From Odontesthes bonariensis (Eukaryota; Chordata; Actinopteri; Atheriniformes; Atherinopsidae), in NCBI RefSeq assembly GCF_027942865.1, contig NC_134507.1, positions 39,652,797-39,716,796 of the forward strand: a stretch of 64,000 nucleotides of DNA, written 5' to 3'. The first letter of the stretch is position 1. Every line of letters starts with the position of its first letter. This document shows positions 55,251 to 64,000 of this stretch, piece by piece. The notes below the pieces were generated by a model that saw only the letters and a list, made by a program, of their open reading frames with translations, searched no databases and was not told where the DNA came from. Position numbers and translations under genes: made by a program.

Positions 55251-55369
55251 GGCTTCACCCGCAAAGGTAAAGCCTTCCAAAAATAGAAACAACTCATTAA
55301 TGTTGCTCTCCACGGAAGTCTTTAGTAAAAGGCGAAAGACTTGTACGTTATGAAGAGAAACCAGAGTAC
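55251..55369 (-). ncRNA. rnu5: U5 snRNA
   Basis: Consensus copy. Confidence 0.94.
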
Positions 55370-55673
55370 GAGTATTTGACACTGCGGGAGCAGTGCATCA
55401 GGCCAGTTGGCATAGCCACCTTCCCCATGGTGAGCTTTGCTTGGTTGAGACACTTGCTCCTCGGCCGACCAGGTAGGAACAATCGGGCCCTATTCAGTGG
55501 CTGCTTTGTCTTTTACTCTGTGCAAAAGACTAGGGGTCTTGAGGCTTTGTTCTGACCGCTCATTTGGTGTAGAGGTTTTTTTCAAGCAATTCTCCCAGTT
55601 GGCCCAATCCCAGAGCCATCTCAAAGTGGAGTTCACTTTCACTCTCTTTTCGCAGACTAAAAGCCAGAGTTTT

Positions 55674-55750
55674 ATCTCAGAAGCTAAGCAGAGTCGGGCC
55701 TGGTTAGTACTTGGATGGGAGACCGCCTGCGAATACCAGGTGCTGTAAGC
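55674..55750 (+). pseudogene. 5'-truncated 5S copy
   Basis: As at 686. Confidence 0.9.
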
Positions 55751-55966
55751 CTTTTGGCTTCTCCAGGCGCATGCAGTTTGACTGCGTCAAATGCAAAGGC
55801 AGTCCCTGTTTGACTTTTTGGAACTGCTCCTTTGTCAGGACAAAGTTAAATGTATGAGGATCAAAGGCAACCATGACCTGGGACATCTCAGCAGATCCAG
55901 GATCAGCAAGATGGATCACAGGGTGATCATCAGATGTTTCAACAAAAGACATGCAGAGAGAAAAAT

Positions 55967-56084
55967 GCTTACAGCACCTGGTATTCCCAAGCGGTCTCCC
56001 ATCCAAGTACTAACCAGGCCCGACCCTGCTTGGCTTCCGAGATCGGACGAGATCGGGCGTGTTCAGGGCGGTGTGGCCGTAAGC
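55967..56084 (-). rRNA. rn5s: 5S rRNA
   Basis: Consensus copy. Confidence 0.97.
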
Positions 56085-56451
56085 CACAGTCCCTGTGACA
56101 AATATGTGTTATATAGGTGCTGGAACCATACGTTTCCCCTATTTTACCAGAGAGTCGGCTTGAGAGGCTGATGTTGAGCCTGCACATCGACTTCCCTGAT
56201 GTGATTGTTCTCTGCAGCTGAAAATGGGACTCTCAGATAACTTAGTGTGTGTCTGTCAAGCTCCTCTGTTCCCTGTGTGTTGTTTTGTGTTCATGGTCAT
56301 ACAGAGAAACCAGGGAAGCTCAATCCCACGACATGCTCATAAGCTGCGTCTTTTCTAAACATTATAGTTCTATGTTAGAAGTCAGAATACAACGGCTCCC
56401 TGAAACTACCACCCTGTACCGCTGGTTTTGTTATTTCACAAGAGTTGGGAA

Positions 56452-56639
56452 GAGTGCACCGTTCCCGGCGGCACCGCAGTACCGGGTCGATGCGTGGAGT
56501 GAACGGAGCAAGCCCCTTTGTCAACCCCTGTGCCTAAAAATCCATTTAATATGTAGTCCTCATATAGAGGACGTATCAGATATTAAACTGATAAGAACAG
56601 ATACTACACTTGATCTTAGCCAAAAGGCCGAGAAGCGAT
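56452..56639 (-). ncRNA. rnu2: U2 snRNA
   Basis: Right-type consensus copy. Confidence 0.95.
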
Positions 56640-56935
56640 AACCCTCCACTGTTTCACGTCCGAGGGCCCTTCCTGGCACAATGCGCACTTGTGGCGGTGC
56701 TCTTTTTTCGCCTACAAAGCGTCACTTTGCACCTCCGCCCACCCGCTGCAGTGAGCACTCTTCAGCCGTTTCAGATGGTACAACTTTGCACTCCCGCCCG
56801 CTCCACTGAGCACCATTCAAACAACAATTTAGCGCCTCCAGCTTTGAACATGGGCACGGTCTCAACACATAGGGTGACTCTACTCCGAGAAGTCACTCGG
56901 CACAGCAAGAAGATTTCCTTTGCACAGACAGAATG

Positions 56936-57054
56936 GGCTTCACCCGCAAAGGTAAAGCCTTCCAAAAATAGAAACAACTCATTAATGTTGCTCTCCACGG
57001 AAGTCTTTAGTAAAAGGCGAAAGACTTGTACGTTATGAAGAGAAACCAGAGTAC
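56936..57054 (-). ncRNA. rnu5: U5 snRNA
   Basis: Consensus copy. Confidence 0.94.
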
Positions 57055-57358
57055 GAGTATTTGACACTGCGGGAGCAGTGCATCAGGCCAGTTGGCATAG
57101 CCACCTTCCCCATGGTGAGCTTTGCTTGGTTGAGACACTTGCTCCTCGGCCGACCAGGTAGGAACAATCGGGCCCTATTCAGTGGCTGCTTTGTCTTTTA
57201 CTCTGTGCAAAAGACTAGGGGTCTTGAGGCTTTGTTCTGACCGCTCATTTGGTGTAGAGGTTTTTTTCAAGCAATTCTCCCAGTTGGCCCAATCCCAGAG
57301 CCATCTCAAAGTGGAGTTCACTTTCACTCTCTTTTCGCAGACTAAAAGCCAGAGTTTT

Positions 57359-57435
57359 ATCTCAGAAGCTAAGCAGAGTCGGGCCTGGTTAGTACTTGGA
57401 TGGGAGACCGCCTGCGAATACCAGGTGCTGTAAGC
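57359..57435 (+). pseudogene. 5'-truncated 5S copy
   Basis: As at 686. Confidence 0.9.
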
Positions 57436-57651
57436 CTTTTGGCTTCTCCAGGCGCATGCAGTTTGACTGCGTCAAATGCAAAGGCAGTCCCTGTTTGACT
57501 TTTTGGAACTGCTCCTTTGTCAGGACAAAGTTAAATGTATGAGGATCAAAGGCAACCATGACCTGGGACATCTCAGCAGATCCAGGATCAGCAAGATGGA
57601 TCACAGGGTGATCATCAGATGTTTCAACAAAAGACATGCAGAGAGAAAAAT

Positions 57652-57769
57652 GCTTACAGCACCTGGTATTCCCAAGCGGTCTCCCATCCAAGTACTAACC
57701 AGGCCCGACCCTGCTTGGCTTCCGAGATCGGACGAGATCGGGCGTGTTCAGGGCGGTGTGGCCGTAAGC
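57652..57769 (-). rRNA. rn5s: 5S rRNA
   Basis: Consensus copy. Confidence 0.97.
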
Positions 57770-58136
57770 CACAGTCCCTGTGACAAATATGTGTTATATA
57801 GGTGCTGGAACCATACGTTTCCCCTATTTTACCAGAGAGTCGGCTTGAGAGGCTGATGTTGAGCCTGCACATCGACTTCCCTGATGTGATTGTTCTCTGC
57901 AGCTGAAAATGGGACTCTCAGATAACTTAGTGTGTGTGTGTCAAGCTCCTCTGTTCCCTGTGTGTTGTTTTGTGTTCATGGTCATACAGAGAAACCAGGG
58001 AAGCTCAATCCCACGACATGCTCATAAGCTGCGTCTTTTCTAAACATTATAGTTCTATGTTAGAAGTCAGAATACAACGGCTCCCTGAAACTACCACCCT
58101 GTACCGCTGGTTTTGTTATTTCACAAGAGTTGGGAA

Positions 58137-58324
58137 GAGTGCACCGTTCCCGGCGGCACCGCAGTACCGGGTCGATGCGTGGAGTGAACGGAGCAAGCCC
58201 CTTTGTCAACCCCTGTGCCTAAAAATCCATTTAATATGTAGTCCTCATATAGAGGACGTATCAGATATTAAACTGATAAGAACAGATACTACACTTGATC
58301 TTAGCCAAAAGGCCGAGAAGCGAT
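58137..58324 (-). ncRNA. rnu2: U2 snRNA
   Basis: Right-type consensus; downstream spacer gtgtgtgtg form. Confidence 0.95.
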
Positions 58325-58620
58325 AACCCTCCACTGTTTCACGTCCGAGGGCCCTTCCTGGCACAATGCGCACTTGTGGCGGTGCTCTTTTTTCGCCTAC
58401 AAAGCGTCACTTTGCACCTCCGCCCACCCGCTGCAGTGAGCACTCTTCAGCCGTTTCAGATGGTACAACTTTGCACTCCCGCCCGCTCCACTGAGCACCA
58501 TTCAAACAACAATTTAGCGCCTCCAGCTTTGAACATGGGCACGGTCTCAACACATAGGGTGACTCTACTCCGAGAAGTCACTCGGCACAGCAAGAAGATT
58601 TCCTTTGCACAGACAGAATG

Positions 58621-58739
58621 GGCTTCACCCGCAAAGGTAAAGCCTTCCAAAAATAGAAACAACTCATTAATGTTGCTCTCCACGGAAGTCTTTAGTAAAA
58701 GGCGAAAGACTTGTACGTTATGAAGAGAAACCAGAGTAC
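58621..58739 (-). ncRNA. rnu5: U5 snRNA
   Basis: Consensus copy. Confidence 0.94.
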
Positions 58740-59043
58740 GAGTATTTGACACTGCGGGAGCAGTGCATCAGGCCAGTTGGCATAGCCACCTTCCCCATGG
58801 TGAGCTTTGCTTGGTTGAGACACTTGCTCCTCGGCCGACCAGGTAGGAACAATCGGGCCCTATTCAGTGGCTGCTTTGTCTTTTACTCTGTGCAAAAGAC
58901 TAGGGGTCTTGAGGCTTTGTTCTGACCGCTCATTTGGTGTAGAGGTTTTTTTCAAGCAATTCTCCCAGTTGGCCCAATCCCAGAGCCATCTCAAAGTGGA
59001 GTTCACTTTCACTCTCTTTTCGCAGACTAAAAGCCAGAGTTTT

Positions 59044-59120
59044 ATCTCAGAAGCTAAGCAGAGTCGGGCCTGGTTAGTACTTGGATGGGAGACCGCCTGC
59101 GAATACCAGGTGCTGTAAGC
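59044..59120 (+). pseudogene. 5'-truncated 5S copy
   Basis: As at 686. Confidence 0.9.
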
Positions 59121-59336
59121 CTTTTGGCTTCTCCAGGCGCATGCAGTTTGACTGCGTCAAATGCAAAGGCAGTCCCTGTTTGACTTTTTGGAACTGCTCC
59201 TTTGTCAGGACAAAGTTAAATGTATGAGGATCAAAGGCAACCATGACCTGGGACATCTCAGCAGATCCAGGATCAGCAAGATGGATCACAGGGTGATCAT
59301 CAGATGTTTCAACAAAAGACATGCAGAGAGAAAAAT

Positions 59337-59454
59337 GCTTACAGCACCTGGTATTCCCAAGCGGTCTCCCATCCAAGTACTAACCAGGCCCGACCCTGCT
59401 TGGCTTCCGAGATCGGACGAGATCGGGCGTGTTCAGGGCGGTGTGGCCGTAAGC
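59337..59454 (-). rRNA. rn5s: 5S rRNA
   Basis: Consensus copy. Confidence 0.97.
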
Positions 59455-59821
59455 CACAGTCCCTGTGACAAATATGTGTTATATAGGTGCTGGAACCATA
59501 CGTTTCCCCTATTTTACCAGAGAGTCGGCTTGAGAGGCTGATGTTGAGCCTGCACATCGACTTCCCTGATGTGATTGTTCTCTGCAGCTGAAAATGGGAC
59601 TCTCAGATAACTTAGTGTGTGTCTGTCAAGCTCCTCTGTTCCCTGTGTGTTGTTTTGTGTTCATGGTCATACAGAGAAACCAGGGAAGCTCAATCCCACG
59701 ACATGCTCATAAGCTGCGTCTTTTCTAAACATTATAGTTCTATGTTAGAAGTCAGAATACAACGGCTCCCTGAAACTACCACCCTGTACCGCTGGTTTTG
59801 TTATTTCACAAGAGTTGGGAA

Positions 59822-60009
59822 GAGTGCACCGTTCCCGGCGGCACCGCAGTACCGGGTCGATGCGTGGAGTGAACGGAGCAAGCCCCTTTGTCAACCCCTG
59901 TGCCTAAAAATCCATTTAATATGTAGTCCTCATATAGAGGACGTATCAGATATTAAACTGATAAGAACAGATACTACACTTGATCTTAGCCAAAAGGCCG
60001 AGAAGCGAT
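59822..60009 (-). ncRNA. rnu2: U2 snRNA
   Basis: Right-type consensus copy. Confidence 0.95.
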
Positions 60010-60305
60010 AACCCTCCACTGTTTCACGTCCGAGGGCCCTTCCTGGCACAATGCGCACTTGTGGCGGTGCTCTTTTTTCGCCTACAAAGCGTCACTTTGC
60101 ACCTCCGCCCACCCGCTGCAGTGAGCACTCTTCAGCCGTTTCAGATGGTACAACTTTGCACTCCCGCCCGCTCCACTGAGCACCATTCAAACAACAATTT
60201 AGCGCCTCCAGCTTTGAACATGGGCACGGTCTCAACACATAGGGTGACTCTACTCCGAGAAGTCACTCGGCACAGCAAGAAGATTTCCTTTGCACAGACA
60301 GAATG

Positions 60306-60424
60306 GGCTTCACCCGCAAAGGTAAAGCCTTCCAAAAATAGAAACAACTCATTAATGTTGCTCTCCACGGAAGTCTTTAGTAAAAGGCGAAAGACTTGTA
60401 CGTTATGAAGAGAAACCAGAGTAC
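60306..60424 (-). ncRNA. rnu5: U5 snRNA
   Basis: Consensus copy. Confidence 0.94.
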
Positions 60425-60728
60425 GAGTATTTGACACTGCGGGAGCAGTGCATCAGGCCAGTTGGCATAGCCACCTTCCCCATGGTGAGCTTTGCTTGGT
60501 TGAGACACTTGCTCCTCGGCCGACCAGGTAGGAACAATCGGGCCCTATTCAGTGGCTGCTTTGTCTTTTACTCTGTGCAAAAGACTAGGGGTCTTGAGGC
60601 TTTGTTCTGACCGCTCATTTGGTGTAGAGGTTTTTTTCAAGCAATTCTCCCAGTTGGCCCAATCCCAGAGCCATCTCAAAGTGGAGTTCACTTTCACTCT
60701 CTTTTCGCAGACTAAAAGCCAGAGTTTT

Positions 60729-60805
60729 ATCTCAGAAGCTAAGCAGAGTCGGGCCTGGTTAGTACTTGGATGGGAGACCGCCTGCGAATACCAGGTGCTG
60801 TAAGC
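60729..60805 (+). pseudogene. 5'-truncated 5S copy
   Basis: As at 686. Confidence 0.9.
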
Positions 60806-61021
60806 CTTTTGGCTTCTCCAGGCGCATGCAGTTTGACTGCGTCAAATGCAAAGGCAGTCCCTGTTTGACTTTTTGGAACTGCTCCTTTGTCAGGACAAAG
60901 TTAAATGTATGAGGATCAAAGGCAACCATGACCTGGGACATCTCAGCAGATCCAGGATCAGCAAGATGGATCACAGGGTGATCATCAGATGTTTCAACAA
61001 AAGACATGCAGAGAGAAAAAT

Positions 61022-61139
61022 GCTTACAGCACCTGGTATTCCCAAGCGGTCTCCCATCCAAGTACTAACCAGGCCCGACCCTGCTTGGCTTCCGAGATCG
61101 GACGAGATCGGGCGTGTTCAGGGCGGTGTGGCCGTAAGC
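61022..61139 (-). rRNA. rn5s: 5S rRNA
   Basis: Consensus copy. Confidence 0.97.
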
Positions 61140-61506
61140 CACAGTCCCTGTGACAAATATGTGTTATATAGGTGCTGGAACCATACGTTTCCCCTATTTT
61201 ACCAGAGAGTCGGCTTGAGAGGCTGATGTTGAGCCTGCACATCGACTTCCCTGATGTGATTGTTCTCTGCAGCTGAAAATGGGACTCTCAGATAACTTAG
61301 TGTGTGTCTGTCAAGCTCCTCTGTTCCCTGTGTGTTGTTTTGTGTTCATGGTCATACAGAGAAACCAGGGAAGCTCAATCCCACGACATGCTCATAAGCT
61401 GCGTCTTTTCTAAACATTATAGTTCTATGTTAGAAGTCAGAATACAACGGCTCCCTGAAACTACCACCCTGTACCGCTGGTTTTGTTATTTCACAAGAGT
61501 TGGGAA

Positions 61507-61694
61507 GAGTGCACCGTTCCCGGCGGCACCGCAGTACCGGGTCGATGCGTGGAGTGAACGGAGCAAGCCCCTTTGTCAACCCCTGTGCCTAAAAATCCAT
61601 TTAATATGTAGTCCTCATATAGAGGACGTATCAGATATTAAACTGATAAGAACAGATACTACACTTGATCTTAGCCAAAAGGCCGAGAAGCGAT
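61507..61694 (-). ncRNA. rnu2: U2 snRNA
   Basis: Right-type consensus copy. Confidence 0.95.
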
Positions 61695-61990
61695 AACCCT
61701 CCACTGTTTCACGTCCGAGGGCCCTTCCTGGCACAATGCGCACTTGTGGCGGTGCTCTTTTTTCGCCTACAAAGCGTCACTTTGCACCTCCGCCCACCCG
61801 CTGCAGTGAGCACTCTTCAGCCGTTTCAGATGGTACAACTTTGCACTCCCGCCCGCTCCACTGAGCACCATTCAAACAACAATTTAGCGCCTCCAGCTTT
61901 GAACATGGGCACGGTCTCAACACATAGGGTGACTCTACTCCGAGAAGTCACTCGGCACAGCAAGAAGATTTCCTTTGCACAGACAGAATG

Positions 61991-62109
61991 GGCTTCACCC
62001 GCAAAGGTAAAGCCTTCCAAAAATAGAAACAACTCATTAATGTTGCTCTCCACGGAAGTCTTTAGTAAAAGGCGAAAGACTTGTACGTTATGAAGAGAAA
62101 CCAGAGTAC
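61991..62109 (-). ncRNA. rnu5: U5 snRNA
   Basis: Consensus copy. Confidence 0.94.
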
Positions 62110-62413
62110 GAGTATTTGACACTGCGGGAGCAGTGCATCAGGCCAGTTGGCATAGCCACCTTCCCCATGGTGAGCTTTGCTTGGTTGAGACACTTGCTCC
62201 TCGGCCGACCAGGTAGGAACAATCGGGCCCTATTCAGTGGCTGCTTTGTCTTTTACTCTGTGCAAAAGACTAGGGGTCTTGAGGCTTTGTTCTGACCGCT
62301 CATTTGGTGTAGAGGTTTTTTTCAAGCAATTCTCCCAGTTGGCCCAATCCCAGAGCCATCTCAAAGTGGAGTTCACTTTCACTCTCTTTTCGCAGACTAA
62401 AAGCCAGAGTTTT

Positions 62414-62490
62414 ATCTCAGAAGCTAAGCAGAGTCGGGCCTGGTTAGAACTTGGATGGGAGACCGCCTGCGAATACCAGGTGCTGTAAGC
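62414..62490 (+). pseudogene. 5'-truncated 5S copy
   Basis: As at 686 with a private change (GGTTAGAACTTGG) in the middle of the internal promoter. Confidence 0.9.
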
Positions 62491-62706
62491 CTTTTGGCTT
62501 CTCCAGGCGCATGCAGTTTGACTGCGTCAAATGCAAAGGCAGTCCCTGTTTGACTTTTTGGAACTGCTCCTTTGTCAGGACAAAGTTAAATGTATGAGGA
62601 TCAAAGGCAACCATGACCTGGGACATCTCAGCAGATCCAGGATCAGCAAGATGGATCACAGGGTGATCATCAGATGTTTCAACAAAAGACATGCAGAGAG
62701 AAAAAT

Positions 62707-62824
62707 GCTTACAGCACCTGGTATTCCCAAGCGGTCTCCCATCCAAGTACTAACCAGGCCCGACCCTGCTTGGCTTCCGAGATCGGACGAGATCGGGCGT
62801 GTTCAGGGCGGTGTGGCCGTAAGC
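62707..62824 (-). rRNA. rn5s: 5S rRNA
   Basis: Consensus copy; last 5S of the window. Confidence 0.97.
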
Positions 62825-63191
62825 CACAGTCCCTGTGACAAATATGTGTTATATAGGTGCTGGAACCATACGTTTCCCCTATTTTACCAGAGAGTCGGCT
62901 TGAGAGGCTGATGTTGAGCCTGCACATCGACTTCCCTGATGTGATTGTTCTCTGCAGCTGAAAATGGGACTCTCAGATAACTTAGTGTGTGTGTGTCAAG
63001 CTCCTCTGTTCCCTGTGTGTTGTTTTGTGTTCATGGTCATACAGAGAAACCAGGGAAGCTCAATCCCACGACATGCTCATAAGCTGCGTCTTTTCTAAAC
63101 ATTATAGTTCTATGTTAGAAGTCAGAATACAACGGCTCCCTGAAACTACCACCCTGTACCGCTGGTTTTGTTATTTCACAAGAGTTGGGAA

Positions 63192-63379
63192 GAGTGCACC
63201 GTTCCCGGCGGCACCGCAGTACCGGGTCGATGCGTGGAGTGAACGGAGCAAGCCCCTTTGTCAACCCCTGTGCCTAAAAATCCATTTAATATGTAGTCCT
63301 CATATAGAGGACGTATCAGATATTAAACTGATAAGAACAGATACTACACTTGATCTTAGCCAAAAGGCCGAGAAGCGAT
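63192..63379 (-). ncRNA. rnu2: U2 snRNA
   Basis: Right-type consensus; downstream spacer gtgtgtgtg form. Last U2 in the window. Confidence 0.95.
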
Positions 63380-63675
63380 AACCCTCCACTGTTTCACGTC
63401 CGAGGGCCCTTCCTGGCACAATGCGCACTTGTGGCGGTGCTCTTTTTTCGCCTACAAAGCGTCACTTTGCACCTCCGCCCACCCGCTGCAGTGAGCACTC
63501 TTCAGCCGTTTCAGATGGTACAACTTTGCACTCCCGCCCGCTCCACTGAGCACCATTCAAACAACAATTTAGCGCCTCCAGCTTTGAACATGGGCACGGT
63601 CTCAACACATAGGGTGACTCTACTCCGAGAAGTCACTCGGCACAGCAAGAAGATTTCCTTTGCACAGACAGAATG

Positions 63676-63794
63676 GGCTTCACCCGCAAAGGTAAAGCCT
63701 TCCAAAAATAGAAACAACTCATTAATGTTGCTCTCCACGGAAGTCTTTAGTAAAAGGCGAAAGACTTGTACGTTATGAAGAGAAACCAGAGTAC
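63676..63794 (-). ncRNA. rnu5: U5 snRNA
   Basis: Consensus copy; last gene of the window. Confidence 0.94.
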
Positions 63795-64000
63795 GAGTAT
63801 TTGACACTGCGGGAGCAGTGCATCAGGCCAGTTGGCATAGCCACCTTCCCCATGGTGAGCTTTGCTTGGTTGAGACACTTGCTCCTCGGCCGACCAGGTA
63901 GGAACAATCGGGCCCTATTCAGTGGCTGCTTTGTCTTTTACTCTGTGCAAAAGACTAGGGGTCTTGAGGCTTTGTTCTGACCGCTCATTTGGTGTAGAGG

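Larger units (their letters stand above)
22944..64000. repeat. Right block of the compound 5S-U5-U2 tandem array
   Basis: About 24.4 copies of a 1685-bp unit run to the window end; three units are 10 bp shorter through the 5S deletion. Right-type markers are CTGCGG in U2 loop IV, the extra base in agcgcctccag, and acggtctcaacacataggg. From the unit with U2 at 27827 onward, U2 also has a C at nt 120; the two units nearest the LINE lack it. Private variants recur four units apart (6740 bp). Confidence 0.97.

Noticed and set aside
22944-64000. CRISPR-like or satellite repeat
   Set aside because: The repeat is 1685 bp long and filled with known RNA genes and promoters; no short repeat-spacer pattern exists.
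1-64000. U1, U4, U6, tRNA or histone genes in the unit
   Set aside because: I looked for their start words and core motifs on both strands and found none.

Overview
The window looks like vertebrate, almost certainly teleost fish, DNA. About 54 kb of it is a tandem array of a 1684-1685 bp unit. Each unit carries three small-RNA genes on the minus strand, U2 snRNA, 5S rRNA and U5 snRNA, plus a 5'-truncated 5S copy on the plus strand. Linkage of 5S rDNA with snRNA genes is known from some teleosts (for example sole). I count 31 complete U2 genes and one split by a LINE, 33 U5 genes, 31 5S genes (four with a 10-nt internal deletion) and 32 truncated 5S copies. The window starts and ends inside the array. 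No single-copy host protein gene is visible.

Layout: 1-9663 left array block; 9664-11309 a rearranged patch made of an inverted partial unit (9664-10928), a second copy of a transposon end (10929-11128) and a short forward unit fragment (11136-11309); 11313-15271 a PIF/Harbinger DNA transposon inserted in the spacer between 5S and U2; 15272-17316 the array resumes; 17317-22943 a full-length U2-targeted LINE (Tx1 clade, Keno-like) inside a U2 gene; 22944-64000 the long right array block.

The Harbinger element has convergent genes: a DDE transposase on plus (two exons) and a Myb/SANT-like protein on minus (five exons). The LINE has an open 435-aa ORF1 with three CCHC knuckles and an open 1176-aa ORF2 with endonuclease and reverse transcriptase. 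Both look complete and young.

Most notable points: the LINE inside U2 leaves the U2 promoter just upstream of the LINE; two adjacent U2 genes have an altered branch-site recognition sequence; all right-block U2 genes differ from the left-block genes in the U2B''-binding loop; an inverted duplication begins exactly at the Harbinger target base, suggesting template-switch repair; and shared private variants at a four-unit offset (6740 bp) record block duplications inside the array.
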